Shown here piece after piece: positions 34,850-43,616 of a DNA stretch of 64,000 bases. The DNA comes from Pseudomonas sp. R84 (GTDB lineage: Bacteria > Pseudomonadota > Gammaproteobacteria > Pseudomonadales > Pseudomonadaceae), in the NCBI RefSeq assembly GCF_009834515.1, contig NZ_CP019426.1, forward strand, positions 4,639,501-4,703,500, given 5' to 3'. The position numbers were made by a program, and so were the translations under genes. Within the stretch, counting starts at the first letter, position 1, and each line of letters opens with the position of its first letter. The notes beneath the pieces are model-generated. The model saw only the letters and a list, made by a program, of their open reading frames with translations, did no database searches and was not told the origin of the DNA.

Positions 34850-35777
34850 CAATAGAACGAGCAAGTTTCGCCGTAACGAGTTACTGGAAAACCTGCTCAG
34901 CGAATTGAACACAGACCTGCAGCCATCCGAGAAGGTACTGGTAAGGCAGCAAACGCCTGATCGCAATCCTTACCCTTTGATACTGGTAATGGGGCCTCTG
35001 CGTAGCGGCACCACTCTCTTCACTCAATGGCTCGCCAATACCGGTCTGGTTGCCTATCCAACCAATATCCTGTCGCGCTTCTATCAAGCGCCTATTATTG
35101 GTGCCAAAGTTCAGCTATTGCTGACTGACCCGCGTTTCGACTTCCGCGGTGAGCTCTCCGAGTTCGCTCAGCAAGCTGAATACCGTTCCGAGAACGGCAA
35201 GACCAAGGGCGCCCTCGCCCCCAATGAATTCTGGTATTTCTGGCGACGCTTCCTTGCAGATCCGGGTCGTGACATTTGGAGTGATGAAGAATTGCGGCAG
35301 AGCATGGACGTGCAGACCATGCTAAGCGAATTGTCGGGAATGACGGAAGTTTTCCAGAAACCCTTTGCAGCAAAGGGAATGCTTTTCAACTACAACATCC
35401 CTTTCCTCGATTCAGTACTGAAGAACGTACTGTTTGTGCATATCGTCAGAAATGAAGTTTCCAATGCGGAATCGGTGCTGGAAGCGCGCAAGCGGCAACT
35501 GGGAGATGAGCGCCAATGGTACTCGTTTGATATTCCGGAAAAAGAACAACTGATGCAACTGAGCCCTTTCGAACAAGCGGTGGGCCAAGTTCGCGCAATC
35601 AATCAAGCCGTTGAGGCTGGGCTGTCAAATGTTGCAGACGCAAGAAAAATGGTTGTCCAGTACGAAGACTTCTGCAACGCACCTGAAAAGTATTTTGAAG
35701 AATTGACTTCGAAACTGAATATAACAGGCGCACAGTACACCGGCGACAAGAAATTTGAAGTAACAAGAAAGCGGTGA
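34836..35777 (+). CDS. Sulfotransferase family protein (PAPS-dependent, inferred)
   Basis: About 314 residues, soluble. The PAPS 5'-phosphosulfate loop is MGPLRSGTTLFTQWL (about 48-62), a close match to the family PxxSGTTL core. A 3'-phosphate-binding-like segment VHIVRNEVSNAESVLEARK follows at about 200. The middle part contains EFWYFWRR. It likely transfers sulfate to a sugar hydroxyl. ATG at 34836 is very close to AGGAG, and TTG at 34842 has better spacing, so the start is uncertain. It overlaps wbqC by 14 bp. A PAPS source, cysC, lies in the facing operon. The acceptor is unknown. Confidence 0.82.
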   Translation: MTLVDNRTSKFRRNELLENLLSELNTDLQPSEKVLVRQQTPDRNPYPLILVMGPLRSGTTLFTQWLANTGLVAYPTNILSRFYQAPIIGAKVQLLLTDPRFDFRGELSEFAQQAEYRSENGKTKGALAPNEFWYFWRRFLADPGRDIWSDEELRQSMDVQTMLSELSGMTEVFQKPFAAKGMLFNYNIPFLDSVLKNVLFVHIVRNEVSNAESVLEARKRQLGDERQWYSFDIPEKEQLMQLSPFEQAVGQVRAINQAVEAGLSNVADARKMVVQYEDFCNAPEKYFEELTSKLNITGAQYTGDKKFEVTRKR

Positions 35778-35860
35778 GTGAGAGATTCACAATAAAAATT
35801 CTGTTGTGTTTTTAAGGACTGGCGAATAGCGCCCAGACCCGCTCAAACGCACTGACAACG

Positions 35861-38788
35861 ATGGTAAAAATTATGCTACAAGCGCCGAAAGTCTCAGTCA
35901 TATTAACCTCCTTCAATCACTCAAAGTATTTGCGTGAAGCGATTGATAGCGTCCTGAATCAAACATTCAAAGACTTCGAGCTTATCATTTGGGATGATGC
36001 CTCGCAGGATGACTCGTGGGAGATCATCAACAGCTACACCGACGAGCGCATCCGGGCATTTCAGAACAGTGAGTCCAAACGAGGTGTCTACGGCATCAAC
36101 AAGGCAATTTCGGAAGTTGCCAAGGGTGAGTATATTGCGATCCATCACTCCGATGATCTATGGACGTCGGACAAGCTGCAAAAGCAGGTGGACTTCCTAG
36201 ATGCCCACCAAAGCATCGGCGCGGTGTTCACCAATGCACAGGCGGTTGATGAAATCGGCACCCCTCACTCTGACACCTCGCATTACTACTACTCTATATT
36301 TGATCAAGAAAATCGCTCTCGTCATCAATGGTTACGCTTGTTTTTTGAGATTGGCAATGTACTTTGCCATCCGAGCGTGCTCATTCGCCGCCAGTGCTAC
36401 AGCGACTGCGGACTGTACCGGTTTGGTTTGGCGCAAATTGCCGATTTCGACATGTGGATCAGATTGTGCCTGAAACATGAAATTCACGTTTTGCGGGAAA
36501 AGCTCGTAAAATTCCGTGTTAGAGACAATGAAGCCAACTCCAGCGGAAGTCGCCCGGAAACACGTGCCCGTGTTCTATTTGAATTCAGCATGCTCCTGCC
36601 TAACTACCTTGAGATCAACGATAAAGACGATCTCATCAAAGTATTTCCTGAGGCTGAGATATTTTTTAGTGAGCACGATGATTCAGTGCGTTATGCATTG
36701 GCGCGGGCAATGCTCGAGACCAGGAAGTTCGATTTTGTAGTGCCCTTCGCGCTGAACCTGATATTCGAACTGCTGAACGATCCGATCAAGAAAAACCACA
36801 TATCGTTCGATGCCAGTCAATTCGTAAAGCTGACCAGCGAACTGGACCCATTGAAAGTTGTTTATTTTGACAAGCTCAATCAAGCAGCAGTTGAAACTAA
36901 CACGCAACTGGCCAAACGCGATGCACAACTGTCTGAGCGTGATGCACAACTGTCGGAACGTGATGCACAACTGTCGGAACGTGATGCACAAATCCACGAT
37001 CACTCTGTTGAGATAACAACGCTTAACGCACAGGCAAACGAACTTAACGCTCAGATGGCTGAGCGCGACAGGCAGATCGTTGAGCGGGACGAGAAAGTCG
37101 CAGAGCTAAATACACAGCTAATAGAACGTGATACGCAGATCACCGAACGTGACACACAAATAGCCGATCGCGAATCCACCATAAACTATCAAAACGTGCA
37201 GATAGCAGCTATCTATGCCTCTACAAGCTGGTCCGTTACCAAGCCGTTACGCGGGCTCAGCACTCTTTTGATAAGACGAAAAAAGCATGAAAGCGGGAAT
37301 ATTGAAATGAATCAAAATGCCAAACTTAGTCTGCTATATAGACTAATCAAACTAAGCATTACAAATCCGGCATTTGTAATCAAAAATCTTAGTTGGGCAA
37401 ATGTCCGTCGACTCATGGCGGCGGTACCACGACATAACGTGGATACCGTTATCAACGTAGCGAAAGAAAAGATTGAGCAAGACAAAGTGCTGTCTCGCGT
37501 CCAGCATGCAGATGAAACATCTCATCCTGGCCTGCTCAAAGCGCAAGCACTGGAAAAATGCTACCCGGGAATCACGGCACCTGTTGGCCTGGGGAACATC
37601 CCGTTGCTGGAAGAGAAGATTTCCGCGCCCCCTTATCAAATCGATCCGTTGGCCCCCGCACGAGTGAACGTGTTGCTGCCTCAACTGGATCCGTTGATCA
37701 TGTTCGGCGGCTACATTGCCTGCTTACAGTTCATCTGCAAAATCCAGGCTGAAGGTTTCAAGGTCAGAATTCTGCTTACGGAATCCGATCGCTTCGACCG
37801 TGAGGGGGTAAACGCAAAGCTCGCCTCAAACCCGGCATTGCAGCGGGCCGTTGCTGACGCAGAGGTTGAAGACATCACTCAGGGGATACACCCGACAGTA
37901 ATCTCGCCCAATGACGCATTCGTGGGCTATTCGTTCTGGACCTGTATCAAAGCGCATCATCTGGCAAAAGCCATCGACAAGGAATTCATTTTCTTTCTGC
38001 AGGAGTTTGAACCGATTTTCCACTCGCACGACTCTCTTTATGCGATTGGCAGCTATGTGTACCGCTTGCCGCACAAGGTCATCTTCAACACTGATCTGCT
38101 GGCCGACTACTTCCGAAGCAAACAACTAGGGGTGTTCTCTCGCCACCAAGGTGAAGAACTGGAAAATCGTTATGTCGCTTTCCAGCACGCGCTGACACCG
38201 ACCACGCCACCATCGATCGAGCAATTGGCCAAACGCGAAACCAAGCGCCTGTTGTTCTACGGACGCCCAGAAGGGCACGCTCGTCGCAACATCTTCGAGA
38301 TTGGCATCCTCGGTCTCAAGGCTGCCATTGCTAATGGCGCGTTTGATAGCGATTGGGAGTTTCACGGTGTTGGTACGCTGGGTCCGGACTACGAAGTTGA
38401 TCTGGGTCACGGCCGCGTGATGAAGCTGAGCGGCACGCTGCCACAAAGCGATTATGGTAAAGCGCTGGGTGAGTTTGATATTGGCTTGAGTCTGATGCTG
38501 GCACCGCATCCGAGTATTCTGCCGTTCGAAATGGCCTCTGCTGGCCAGGTGGTTGTGACCAACACCTATGAATCTCGTACAGCTGAAGTGTTGCGAGCGA
38601 TATCCTCCAACATAGAACCGTGTGAAGCGGATCCATTCTCCGTTGCTGAGGCCTTGGAAACCGCAGTGGCACGTGTTGGTGATAGCGAAGCTCGTATCAA
38701 AGGGACATCGTTCGACTGGGTTCGGGACTGGGAAGACTCTTTTAATCCGCAAGTCATCGAGAAGATCTCCAAGATCTTGCGGGCTTGA
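35861..38788 (+). CDS. Double glycosyltransferase with coiled-coil linker (GT2 plus GT4-like)
   Basis: 975 residues. The N-terminal GT2 domain (about 8-240) shows VSVILTSFNHSKYL, WDDASQDD and HHSDDLW. A long helical linker (about 345-445) is built of seven-residue units such as ERDAQLS, first as perfect 21-bp DNA repeats and then degenerate. After an amphipathic YASTSWSVTKPLRG segment comes a second glycosyltransferase (about 585-970) with PQLDPLIMFGGY, FFLQEFEP, YGRPEGHARRN and GLSLMLAPHPSILPFEMASAG, like the GT4-type C-terminal domain of WsaF-like rhamnosyltransferases. It follows the sulfotransferase by 83 bp. It could polymerise a repeat unit with two activities. See findings for the ruler idea. 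Confidence 0.82.
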   Translation: MVKIMLQAPKVSVILTSFNHSKYLREAIDSVLNQTFKDFELIIWDDASQDDSWEIINSYTDERIRAFQNSESKRGVYGINKAISEVAKGEYIAIHHSDDLWTSDKLQKQVDFLDAHQSIGAVFTNAQAVDEIGTPHSDTSHYYYSIFDQENRSRHQWLRLFFEIGNVLCHPSVLIRRQCYSDCGLYRFGLAQIADFDMWIRLCLKHEIHVLREKLVKFRVRDNEANSSGSRPETRARVLFEFSMLLPNYLEINDKDDLIKVFPEAEIFFSEHDDSVRYALARAMLETRKFDFVVPFALNLIFELLNDPIKKNHISFDASQFVKLTSELDPLKVVYFDKLNQAAVETNTQLAKRDAQLSERDAQLSERDAQLSERDAQIHDHSVEITTLNAQANELNAQMAERDRQIVERDEKVAELNTQLIERDTQITERDTQIADRESTINYQNVQIAAIYASTSWSVTKPLRGLSTLLIRRKKHESGNIEMNQNAKLSLLYRLIKLSITNPAFVIKNLSWANVRRLMAAVPRHNVDTVINVAKEKIEQDKVLSRVQHADETSHPGLLKAQALEKCYPGITAPVGLGNIPLLEEKISAPPYQIDPLAPARVNVLLPQLDPLIMFGGYIACLQFICKIQAEGFKVRILLTESDRFDREGVNAKLASNPALQRAVADAEVEDITQGIHPTVISPNDAFVGYSFWTCIKAHHLAKAIDKEFIFFLQEFEPIFHSHDSLYAIGSYVYRLPHKVIFNTDLLADYFRSKQLGVFSRHQGEELENRYVAFQHALTPTTPPSIEQLAKRETKRLLFYGRPEGHARRNIFEIGILGLKAAIANGAFDSDWEFHGVGTLGPDYEVDLGHGRVMKLSGTLPQSDYGKALGEFDIGLSLMLAPHPSILPFEMASAGQVVVTNTYESRTAEVLRAISSNIEPCEADPFSVAEALETAVARVGDSEARIKGTSFDWVRDWEDSFNPQVIEKISKILRA
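36920..37000 (+). repeat. 21-bp intragenic tandem repeat in the glycosyltransferase gene
   Basis: Three full copies at 36920-36940, 36941-36961 and 36962-36982 of GATGCACAACTGTCGGAACG plus T (the first copy has TCTGAGCG), then a partial GATGCACAAA. It encodes three or more ERDAQLS units in frame. Changes of copy number would alter linker length by seven residues without frameshift. Confidence 0.92.
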
Positions 38789-38887
38789 GCACCACGGTAC
38801 CTGGTTCAGACTTTCATCTGACGTCAGTGGAGGCATTATTCACTACGATGAAAGAGATGATCCGGGTACCGCGATTGGCTTGTTTTT

Positions 38888-38925
38888 AAAGGTCCGGGGG
38901 TCCACAAAACCTTTTCCGGACCTTT
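38888..38925 (+). terminator. Hairpin between the glycosyltransferase and MBOAT genes
   Basis: AAAGGTCCGG and CCGGACCTTT form a 10-bp stem with an 18-base loop. The tail TCCTATC is poor in T, so it may be an attenuator or RNA-processing site that lets some transcription reach the MBOAT gene. Confidence 0.55.
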
Positions 38926-38953
38926 CCTATCATTCCATTAGGCATACACCGAC

Positions 38954-40453
38954 ATGATTTTCAGCTCGTGGCAGTTCATTCTGCTTTTTCTGCCCATTTC
39001 ATTTTTCGTCTATTTCTGGTTAAACGACCGACGTTTAATCGTGGCAGGAAAGGTCTGGCTGGTTGCCGTCAGCCTGTTTTTCTATGCTTACTGGGATGTT
39101 CATTACCTCCCACTCATATTGGGTTCGATTTTCCTCAACTTCGCGATAGGTACCGGCCTCGCCCAGGCACATAAAGCCTCCCTTGACGACATCAAGAAAT
39201 CCCATCACGCGATTAACCGAAAGGTTGTTCTTACAACAGGGATCGTGGCTAACCTCGTGCTTTTGGGGTACTTCAAATACACCGATTTCCTTATCGACAA
39301 CGTCAATGCCGTTTTCGGCACTCACTACGCTATTCAGCACATTCTGCTGCCGTTGGCGATCAGCTTCTTTACCTTTACCCAGATCGTTTACCTGGTGGAC
39401 AGCTATCGGGGTGAAACCGCAGAGTACGACCTGCTCAATTACTCGCTATTCGTTACATTCTTTCCACACCTGATTGCCGGCCCGATCGTACATCACCGCC
39501 AGATCATGCCGCAGTTTGCTTCACGCTGGACCTTGGTGCGCAGGTACCCAAACATCCTCAAGGGTTTGTTTATATTTGCGATCGGGCTATTCAAAAAGGT
39601 CGTTATCGCAGACAGTTTTGCCGTCTGGGCCACTGCTGGATTCGATGGCGACCATAGCCTGGGATTCTTCGAAGCATGGGCAACCAGCCTGGCCTACACG
39701 TTCCAACTATATTTTGACTTCAGCGGCTATTGCGACATGGCCATTGGGGCATCGCTACTCTTCAACATCTGGTTGCCAATCAACTTCAACTCGCCTTACA
39801 AGGCCCTGAGCATTCAGGACTTCTGGCGGCGCTGGCACATTACGCTCAGTCACTTTCTGCGTGATTATCTTTATATCCCCTTCGGAGGTAATCGCTCTGG
39901 CGAGTTTCGTACCTACATCAATCTCTTTGCCACATTCCTGCTCGGCGGTCTCTGGCACGGTGCGACATGGATGTTTGTAATCTGGGGAGCGCTGCATGGC
40001 GCTGCTTTGGTCATTCATCGTCTATGGTCACAATTACGCCGCCCCATGTCGCCGATACTTGGCTGGTTTCTGACCTTTATGTTCGTAAACGTCACGTGGG
40101 TATTTTTCCGCGCCAAGACGATGGATGACGCCATGCGCGTACTGAGTGGAATGGTAGATGTGGGTTCGGCATTTGGAAATACCGCAGCTACGGTGCCGGT
40201 ATCCGATTTGGCTTGGGGAGGCCGGCTGTCCGATGTTGCACTAAGCATCATGCCCGCAACGCTTGTTGGTCAACTGCCGATTTTCCTCGCAATTATTGTT
40301 GCATTTATAATCGTTGCGCAAAAAAACTCGCTGGAAATGGCAAACGGAATCATCGGTAAATGGAGACTGGCTTATGGTGCAGTCCTATTTTCGGTCGCCA
40401 TGTGCTTCATGCTTGCAGCCACCAGCTCCGTCTTCCTTTACTTTAATTTTTGA
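38954..40453 (+). CDS. MBOAT family O-acyltransferase (AlgI-like)
   Basis: 499-residue inner-membrane protein with about 10-12 helices. The catalytic His lies in GGLWHGATWMFVIWGALHG (about 337), and the DFWRRWHITLS region near 293 is typical of AlgI/DltB/WssH-type MBOAT proteins. It moves an acyl group, usually acetyl, across the membrane for a periplasmic acetyltransferase, here presumably the AlgJ-like protein encoded next (10 bp gap). No alginate genes are nearby, so the target is probably the O-chain. Confidence 0.9.
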   Translation: MIFSSWQFILLFLPISFFVYFWLNDRRLIVAGKVWLVAVSLFFYAYWDVHYLPLILGSIFLNFAIGTGLAQAHKASLDDIKKSHHAINRKVVLTTGIVANLVLLGYFKYTDFLIDNVNAVFGTHYAIQHILLPLAISFFTFTQIVYLVDSYRGETAEYDLLNYSLFVTFFPHLIAGPIVHHRQIMPQFASRWTLVRRYPNILKGLFIFAIGLFKKVVIADSFAVWATAGFDGDHSLGFFEAWATSLAYTFQLYFDFSGYCDMAIGASLLFNIWLPINFNSPYKALSIQDFWRRWHITLSHFLRDYLYIPFGGNRSGEFRTYINLFATFLLGGLWHGATWMFVIWGALHGAALVIHRLWSQLRRPMSPILGWFLTFMFVNVTWVFFRAKTMDDAMRVLSGMVDVGSAFGNTAATVPVSDLAWGGRLSDVALSIMPATLVGQLPIFLAIIVAFIIVAQKNSLEMANGIIGKWRLAYGAVLFSVAMCFMLAATSSVFLYFNF

Positions 40454-40463
40454 TGGCGCCAAC

Positions 40464-41990
40464 ATGAAACGTAGTGTAATCGTCTTCTTGCTGTCAATAT
40501 TGCTGGTACTATTCTGTATCCCAGCAATAAACATCATTTCCGCACCCGACAAAAGTGCAATAAAACTCACGCAAAAGTCCTTCCTTTACAATATGGACTT
40601 TGTGGCCAGCTGGACTTCAAAGTTACTTTACCCATTGGGCATCAGCATAGATTCAAAGCAGGTTATTATTGGCAAAAATGATTGGCTTTTCCTTGGTGAC
40701 CAATATCGCAAAACCATTTCGAATGGCAGACGCCCTGCAACAGATGCGGACGTTGCTATTGGCAAGCAAATCGCAACTTCCACAAAGAACTGGAACACCT
40801 TCCTTGAAGATAAAGGCGTAAAGATATTCCGCATCATGATCGGGCCGGATAAGGGGAGCATTTACCCAGAACAATTACCTTCCTGGGCCAAGCCAGTACC
40901 GTTCAACCCGACAGACGCCCTTCTCGCTGAAGTCGAGCCGCAGCGTTTCATTGACCTAAGACCAGCCTTGCTGGCTGGAAAGAAAAATCACGCTGAAGAC
41001 CTTTACTTTAAAACAGATACACACTGGAACGCATTCGGTGCTGGAATAGCATTTAAGGCTTTTGCCCACGAGGTTGGCAAAGCGGCCCCCGAATTGAAAT
41101 GGCCATCGGAAGAAGCCTACGGAATCGCTCGAATCAAACAAATAAATGGTGGAGATCTGGCGAAGTTTCTAAGACTCTCTACTAGCCTTCCCGATAAAGA
41201 GCCGCTCCTCAATGCAGGCAACCTTCCAATAAAAACAACAAGGATTGATTACACGACTCATCAAATTCTGTTCGAGGGCGGAAACCCGGAAGTTAACGCG
41301 CCTAAAAAGCCGATTATTGTAAAATCCGAAGGAGCACTTAATAACAAAAGGGTTTTATGGCTCCGCGACTCATTCGGAACCAGTTTGGCGCCGTTGATGG
41401 CAGCCACATTTAGTGACGTTCTTCAACTTCACTGGAGTGTCGCTACAGAGCCCGGTGGAGATTTCGCCCAACTGGTCGAGGAATGGAAACCGGATTATGT
41501 TTTTTTCACGGTAGTGGAGCGTGAAGCGCAAACGCTTTGGGAAAGCGACCTGCCTGTCATTAGCGTTATCCCCAAAAACGAAAACTTCCAGATTGGCAGC
41601 ATTGGTAAGCCCAGCAAGATAAATCAGCTGACAACCGGCCCTTCAGCCAATGAATTTGAAATGAAAGGAGACGACGCCTACGTCGACTTCTCATTTTCAA
41701 GTAAGGATGCACGTATTAGCGCCCAGTACCTCAACATCGATCTGACGTGTACTGACGGCTCTCCGACCGTTCCGGTGCAGTTGTTCTGGATGGAAAATGG
41801 GCAAGCCTACTACGATGAGGCGCATAGCACTCGTATTCTGCTACGAACCGGACAGTCGTTGATTAATCTGAAAACCATTCCAAAATGGCCGCAAGGAGAT
41901 GACATCAAGCGTGTTCGTGTGGATGTTGAGGCGCTTAAAAATTGCACTCGCTTCACGCTCGGCAATCCAAGTTTCGGTGTGCAGGAATGA
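40464..41990 (+). CDS. AlgJ/AlgX-like SGNH O-acetyltransferase
   Basis: 508 residues from the ATG at 40464. The long frame opens inside the MBOAT gene, which disfavors it. An N-terminal signal anchor occupies about 3-25 (MKRSVIVFLLSILLVLFCIP). The SGNH-like domain (about 70-385) has the catalytic Asp and His in KTDTHWN (about 190) and the Ser in LRDSFGTSLAPL (about 305), the AlgX/AlgJ arrangement. About 120 residues follow with beta-rich content (about 390-508), perhaps a carbohydrate-binding module. It takes acetyl groups from the MBOAT partner and transfers them to polysaccharide in the periplasm. The codons are visibly A/T-richer than in flanking core genes. Confidence 0.85.
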   Translation: MKRSVIVFLLSILLVLFCIPAINIISAPDKSAIKLTQKSFLYNMDFVASWTSKLLYPLGISIDSKQVIIGKNDWLFLGDQYRKTISNGRRPATDADVAIGKQIATSTKNWNTFLEDKGVKIFRIMIGPDKGSIYPEQLPSWAKPVPFNPTDALLAEVEPQRFIDLRPALLAGKKNHAEDLYFKTDTHWNAFGAGIAFKAFAHEVGKAAPELKWPSEEAYGIARIKQINGGDLAKFLRLSTSLPDKEPLLNAGNLPIKTTRIDYTTHQILFEGGNPEVNAPKKPIIVKSEGALNNKRVLWLRDSFGTSLAPLMAATFSDVLQLHWSVATEPGGDFAQLVEEWKPDYVFFTVVEREAQTLWESDLPVISVIPKNENFQIGSIGKPSKINQLTTGPSANEFEMKGDDAYVDFSFSSKDARISAQYLNIDLTCTDGSPTVPVQLFWMENGQAYYDEAHSTRILLRTGQSLINLKTIPKWPQGDDIKRVRVDVEALKNCTRFTLGNPSFGVQE

Positions 41991-42102
41991 CCCTCTGAGA
42001 ACAGAGGAGGTGCATGGCAGCACGGTGAAGCGGTTGCCGGCCCTCCCCTGCTTGAATCATTGAGTTGAAGGCGCACGCTCATAGCTGCCTCCGCCAATGT
42101 TG

Positions 42103-42141
42103 AAAAAAGCCAATGGCCTACAATGCTGTTGGCTTTTTTTT
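42103..42141 (+). terminator. Terminator of the plus-strand export operon
   Basis: AAAAAAGCCAA and TTGGCTTTTTT form an 11-bp stem with an intervening 15-base loop, followed by T-rich sequence. It can function in both directions. Confidence 0.88.
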
Positions 42142-42178
42142 AACCTGGGAAACTCGAAAACGGAGCCTACACAATGTA

Positions 42179-42211
42179 AAAGCCCCCAACAGTGCAAGGG
42201 TTGGGGGCTTT
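42179..42211 (-). terminator. Terminator of the minus-strand O-antigen operon
   Basis: AAAGCCCCCAAC and GTTGGGGGCTTT form a 12-bp stem with a 9-base loop, followed on the minus strand by TTTTACA. It lies 23 bp past the stop of the FAD-protein gene and is back to back with the opposing terminator at 42103-42141. Confidence 0.9.
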
Positions 42212-42233
42212 AGACGTGTAAAGAGGGAATTTA

Positions 42234-43616
42234 TTAAGAAGCCTCGGTTCCATTGGTCAAAAAGCTTTTGGCGATTTTACTTGCCAGAGCCCGGGCATGC
42301 TGACGAAGCTCTGGAACTGCCGTGGCTTCCCACAAACGAGCCTTTAGCATGGGACCGACATAACTTAACCACTCCAGACTTTCCCCGGACCGATCAATCA
42401 CCGCGTAGTTGCTAGCGACCTTAATGCCGAGGTGCAAATCGTCAGCGCAGATCACGGACTCATTCAACAAGTAAGAAATGAAAGGATCGGTAATTTTACC
42501 GATGTCCGTGCACGGCCCTGTGCAGTTAATGACCTGATCGAACCGACGCTCGACAATCTGATTAGTGCCTCTTAGCTTGATATGTACCGAGACGCTCTCT
42601 CCTTCGAGGTCAATCGCGACAATTCGTCCGGCGATCAAGCTTGCAGTGGACGCCGCAAGCGCTTCCTGAAAGATGCCGAAAGTCTGCGGGGCGACTCGGT
42701 GGCGGTAGACATCCCAATGCGGTTGCAAGTGGCGTAAAAAGCGTTTTCGCTCGTTAGTCGGCAGGCGTTCCCACAAAGTGGAAGTGATCGGCCTCAGCGC
42801 GGCGACAACTTCGCGCCAGTGTTCGGGGGAGCGGGCAACTTCCCGCCGAATCAGCCGAGTGTATTCGGAAACAGCGGGAGCAGCGCCAAGCAAATCATCA
42901 CAAATCGTTGTCGCGAATCCTTGCGCAGGTAACCGCTCTCTATGTGCGGTCGGCAGTAACCCACGACGCGAAACCATGGTGATTTTGGCTGCCGGATGCG
43001 TCCTGCGTAGAGAGATCAACGTATCGACTGCGGTCAAACCACTTCCGATCAGCAGAACCCGGGGCGCCTCGTGGTTCACATCAGCAGCGACTGCAGACCA
43101 GGGATCTCCGACATAGGCTGCGCAGCCGTCAAGTTTTTGCAAACCCTGAGGCTTGGCGGGTGAAAAATTCCCAAAGGCCAAGACGACATGATCCGCAGCA
43201 ATCCGCTCCCCCGTCTGAAGTTCTAAAACGGCTCCGGTGCCCGAGGGTTCTATCGATAGCACCTCACCTGTCAAACGCGAACACTGGACGTCAGACTCTT
43301 TTTCGGCTTGAGCGAGTAAATCACTCAGATATGCCCCGTACATTTTTCGCGAAACAAAACTTCCGGAATGCGCCTCTGGATCAAACTTTCGAAAAAACTC
43401 GAGGAACGAATCGGGATCATCAACCAGTGCAGACATATTGCCTGCGGGAACATTCAGCAAGTGATCAGGGCTGCTGGTTCCATAGGCTAACCCACGCGCC
43501 ATTTTGCCTGAACGATTGATAATGGTGAGTTGGGATCCCTTGGGCGCATGCTTGAGAAACTCAATAGCCGTTACTGCGCCGCTGAAACCCGCACCGATGA
43601 TGACTAATCGCTTCAC
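42234..43616 (-). CDS. FAD/NAD(P)-binding protein (YdhS/HpaK-like, PF13454 type)
   Basis: 460 residues from GTG at 43616, whose GTGA overlaps the cysC stop; a longer frame starts at 43628. The N-terminal dinucleotide motif [18 protein letters not shown] (about 4-20) binds FAD, a second [13 protein letters not shown] (about 193) binds NAD(P), and [12 protein letters not shown] is typical of this family. FAD-dependent oxidoreductases of unknown substrate; no membrane helix. Translational coupling with the APS kinase suggests a role connected with sulfated product or its precursor, but this is inference. Confidence 0.82.
   Translation of the reverse strand: MKRLVIIGAGFSGAVTAIEFLKHAPKGSQLTIINRSGKMARGLAYGTSSPDHLLNVPAGNMSALVDDPDSFLEFFRKFDPEAHSGSFVSRKMYGAYLSDLLAQAEKESDVQCSRLTGEVLSIEPSGTGAVLELQTGERIAADHVVLAFGNFSPAKPQGLQKLDGCAAYVGDPWSAVAADVNHEAPRVLLIGSGLTAVDTLISLRRTHPAAKITMVSRRGLLPTAHRERLPAQGFATTICDDLLGAAPAVSEYTRLIRREVARSPEHWREVVAALRPITSTLWERLPTNERKRFLRHLQPHWDVYRHRVAPQTFGIFQEALAASTASLIAGRIVAIDLEGESVSVHIKLRGTNQIVERRFDQVINCTGPCTDIGKITDPFISYLLNESVICADDLHLGIKVASNYAVIDRSGESLEWLSYVGPMLKARLWEATAVPELRQHARALASKIAKSFLTNGTEAS

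Noticed and set aside
35778..35860. Possible frameshift at the 3' end of the sulfotransferase gene
   Set aside because: Neighbouring frames give only short tails before stops, and the protein is of normal family length.
30140..42000. Horizontal insertion by an IS or integrase
   Set aside because: No transposase, integrase, tRNA or terminal direct repeats seen. Composition differs from the flanks, but O-antigen loci commonly exchange by homologous recombination at conserved flanks.
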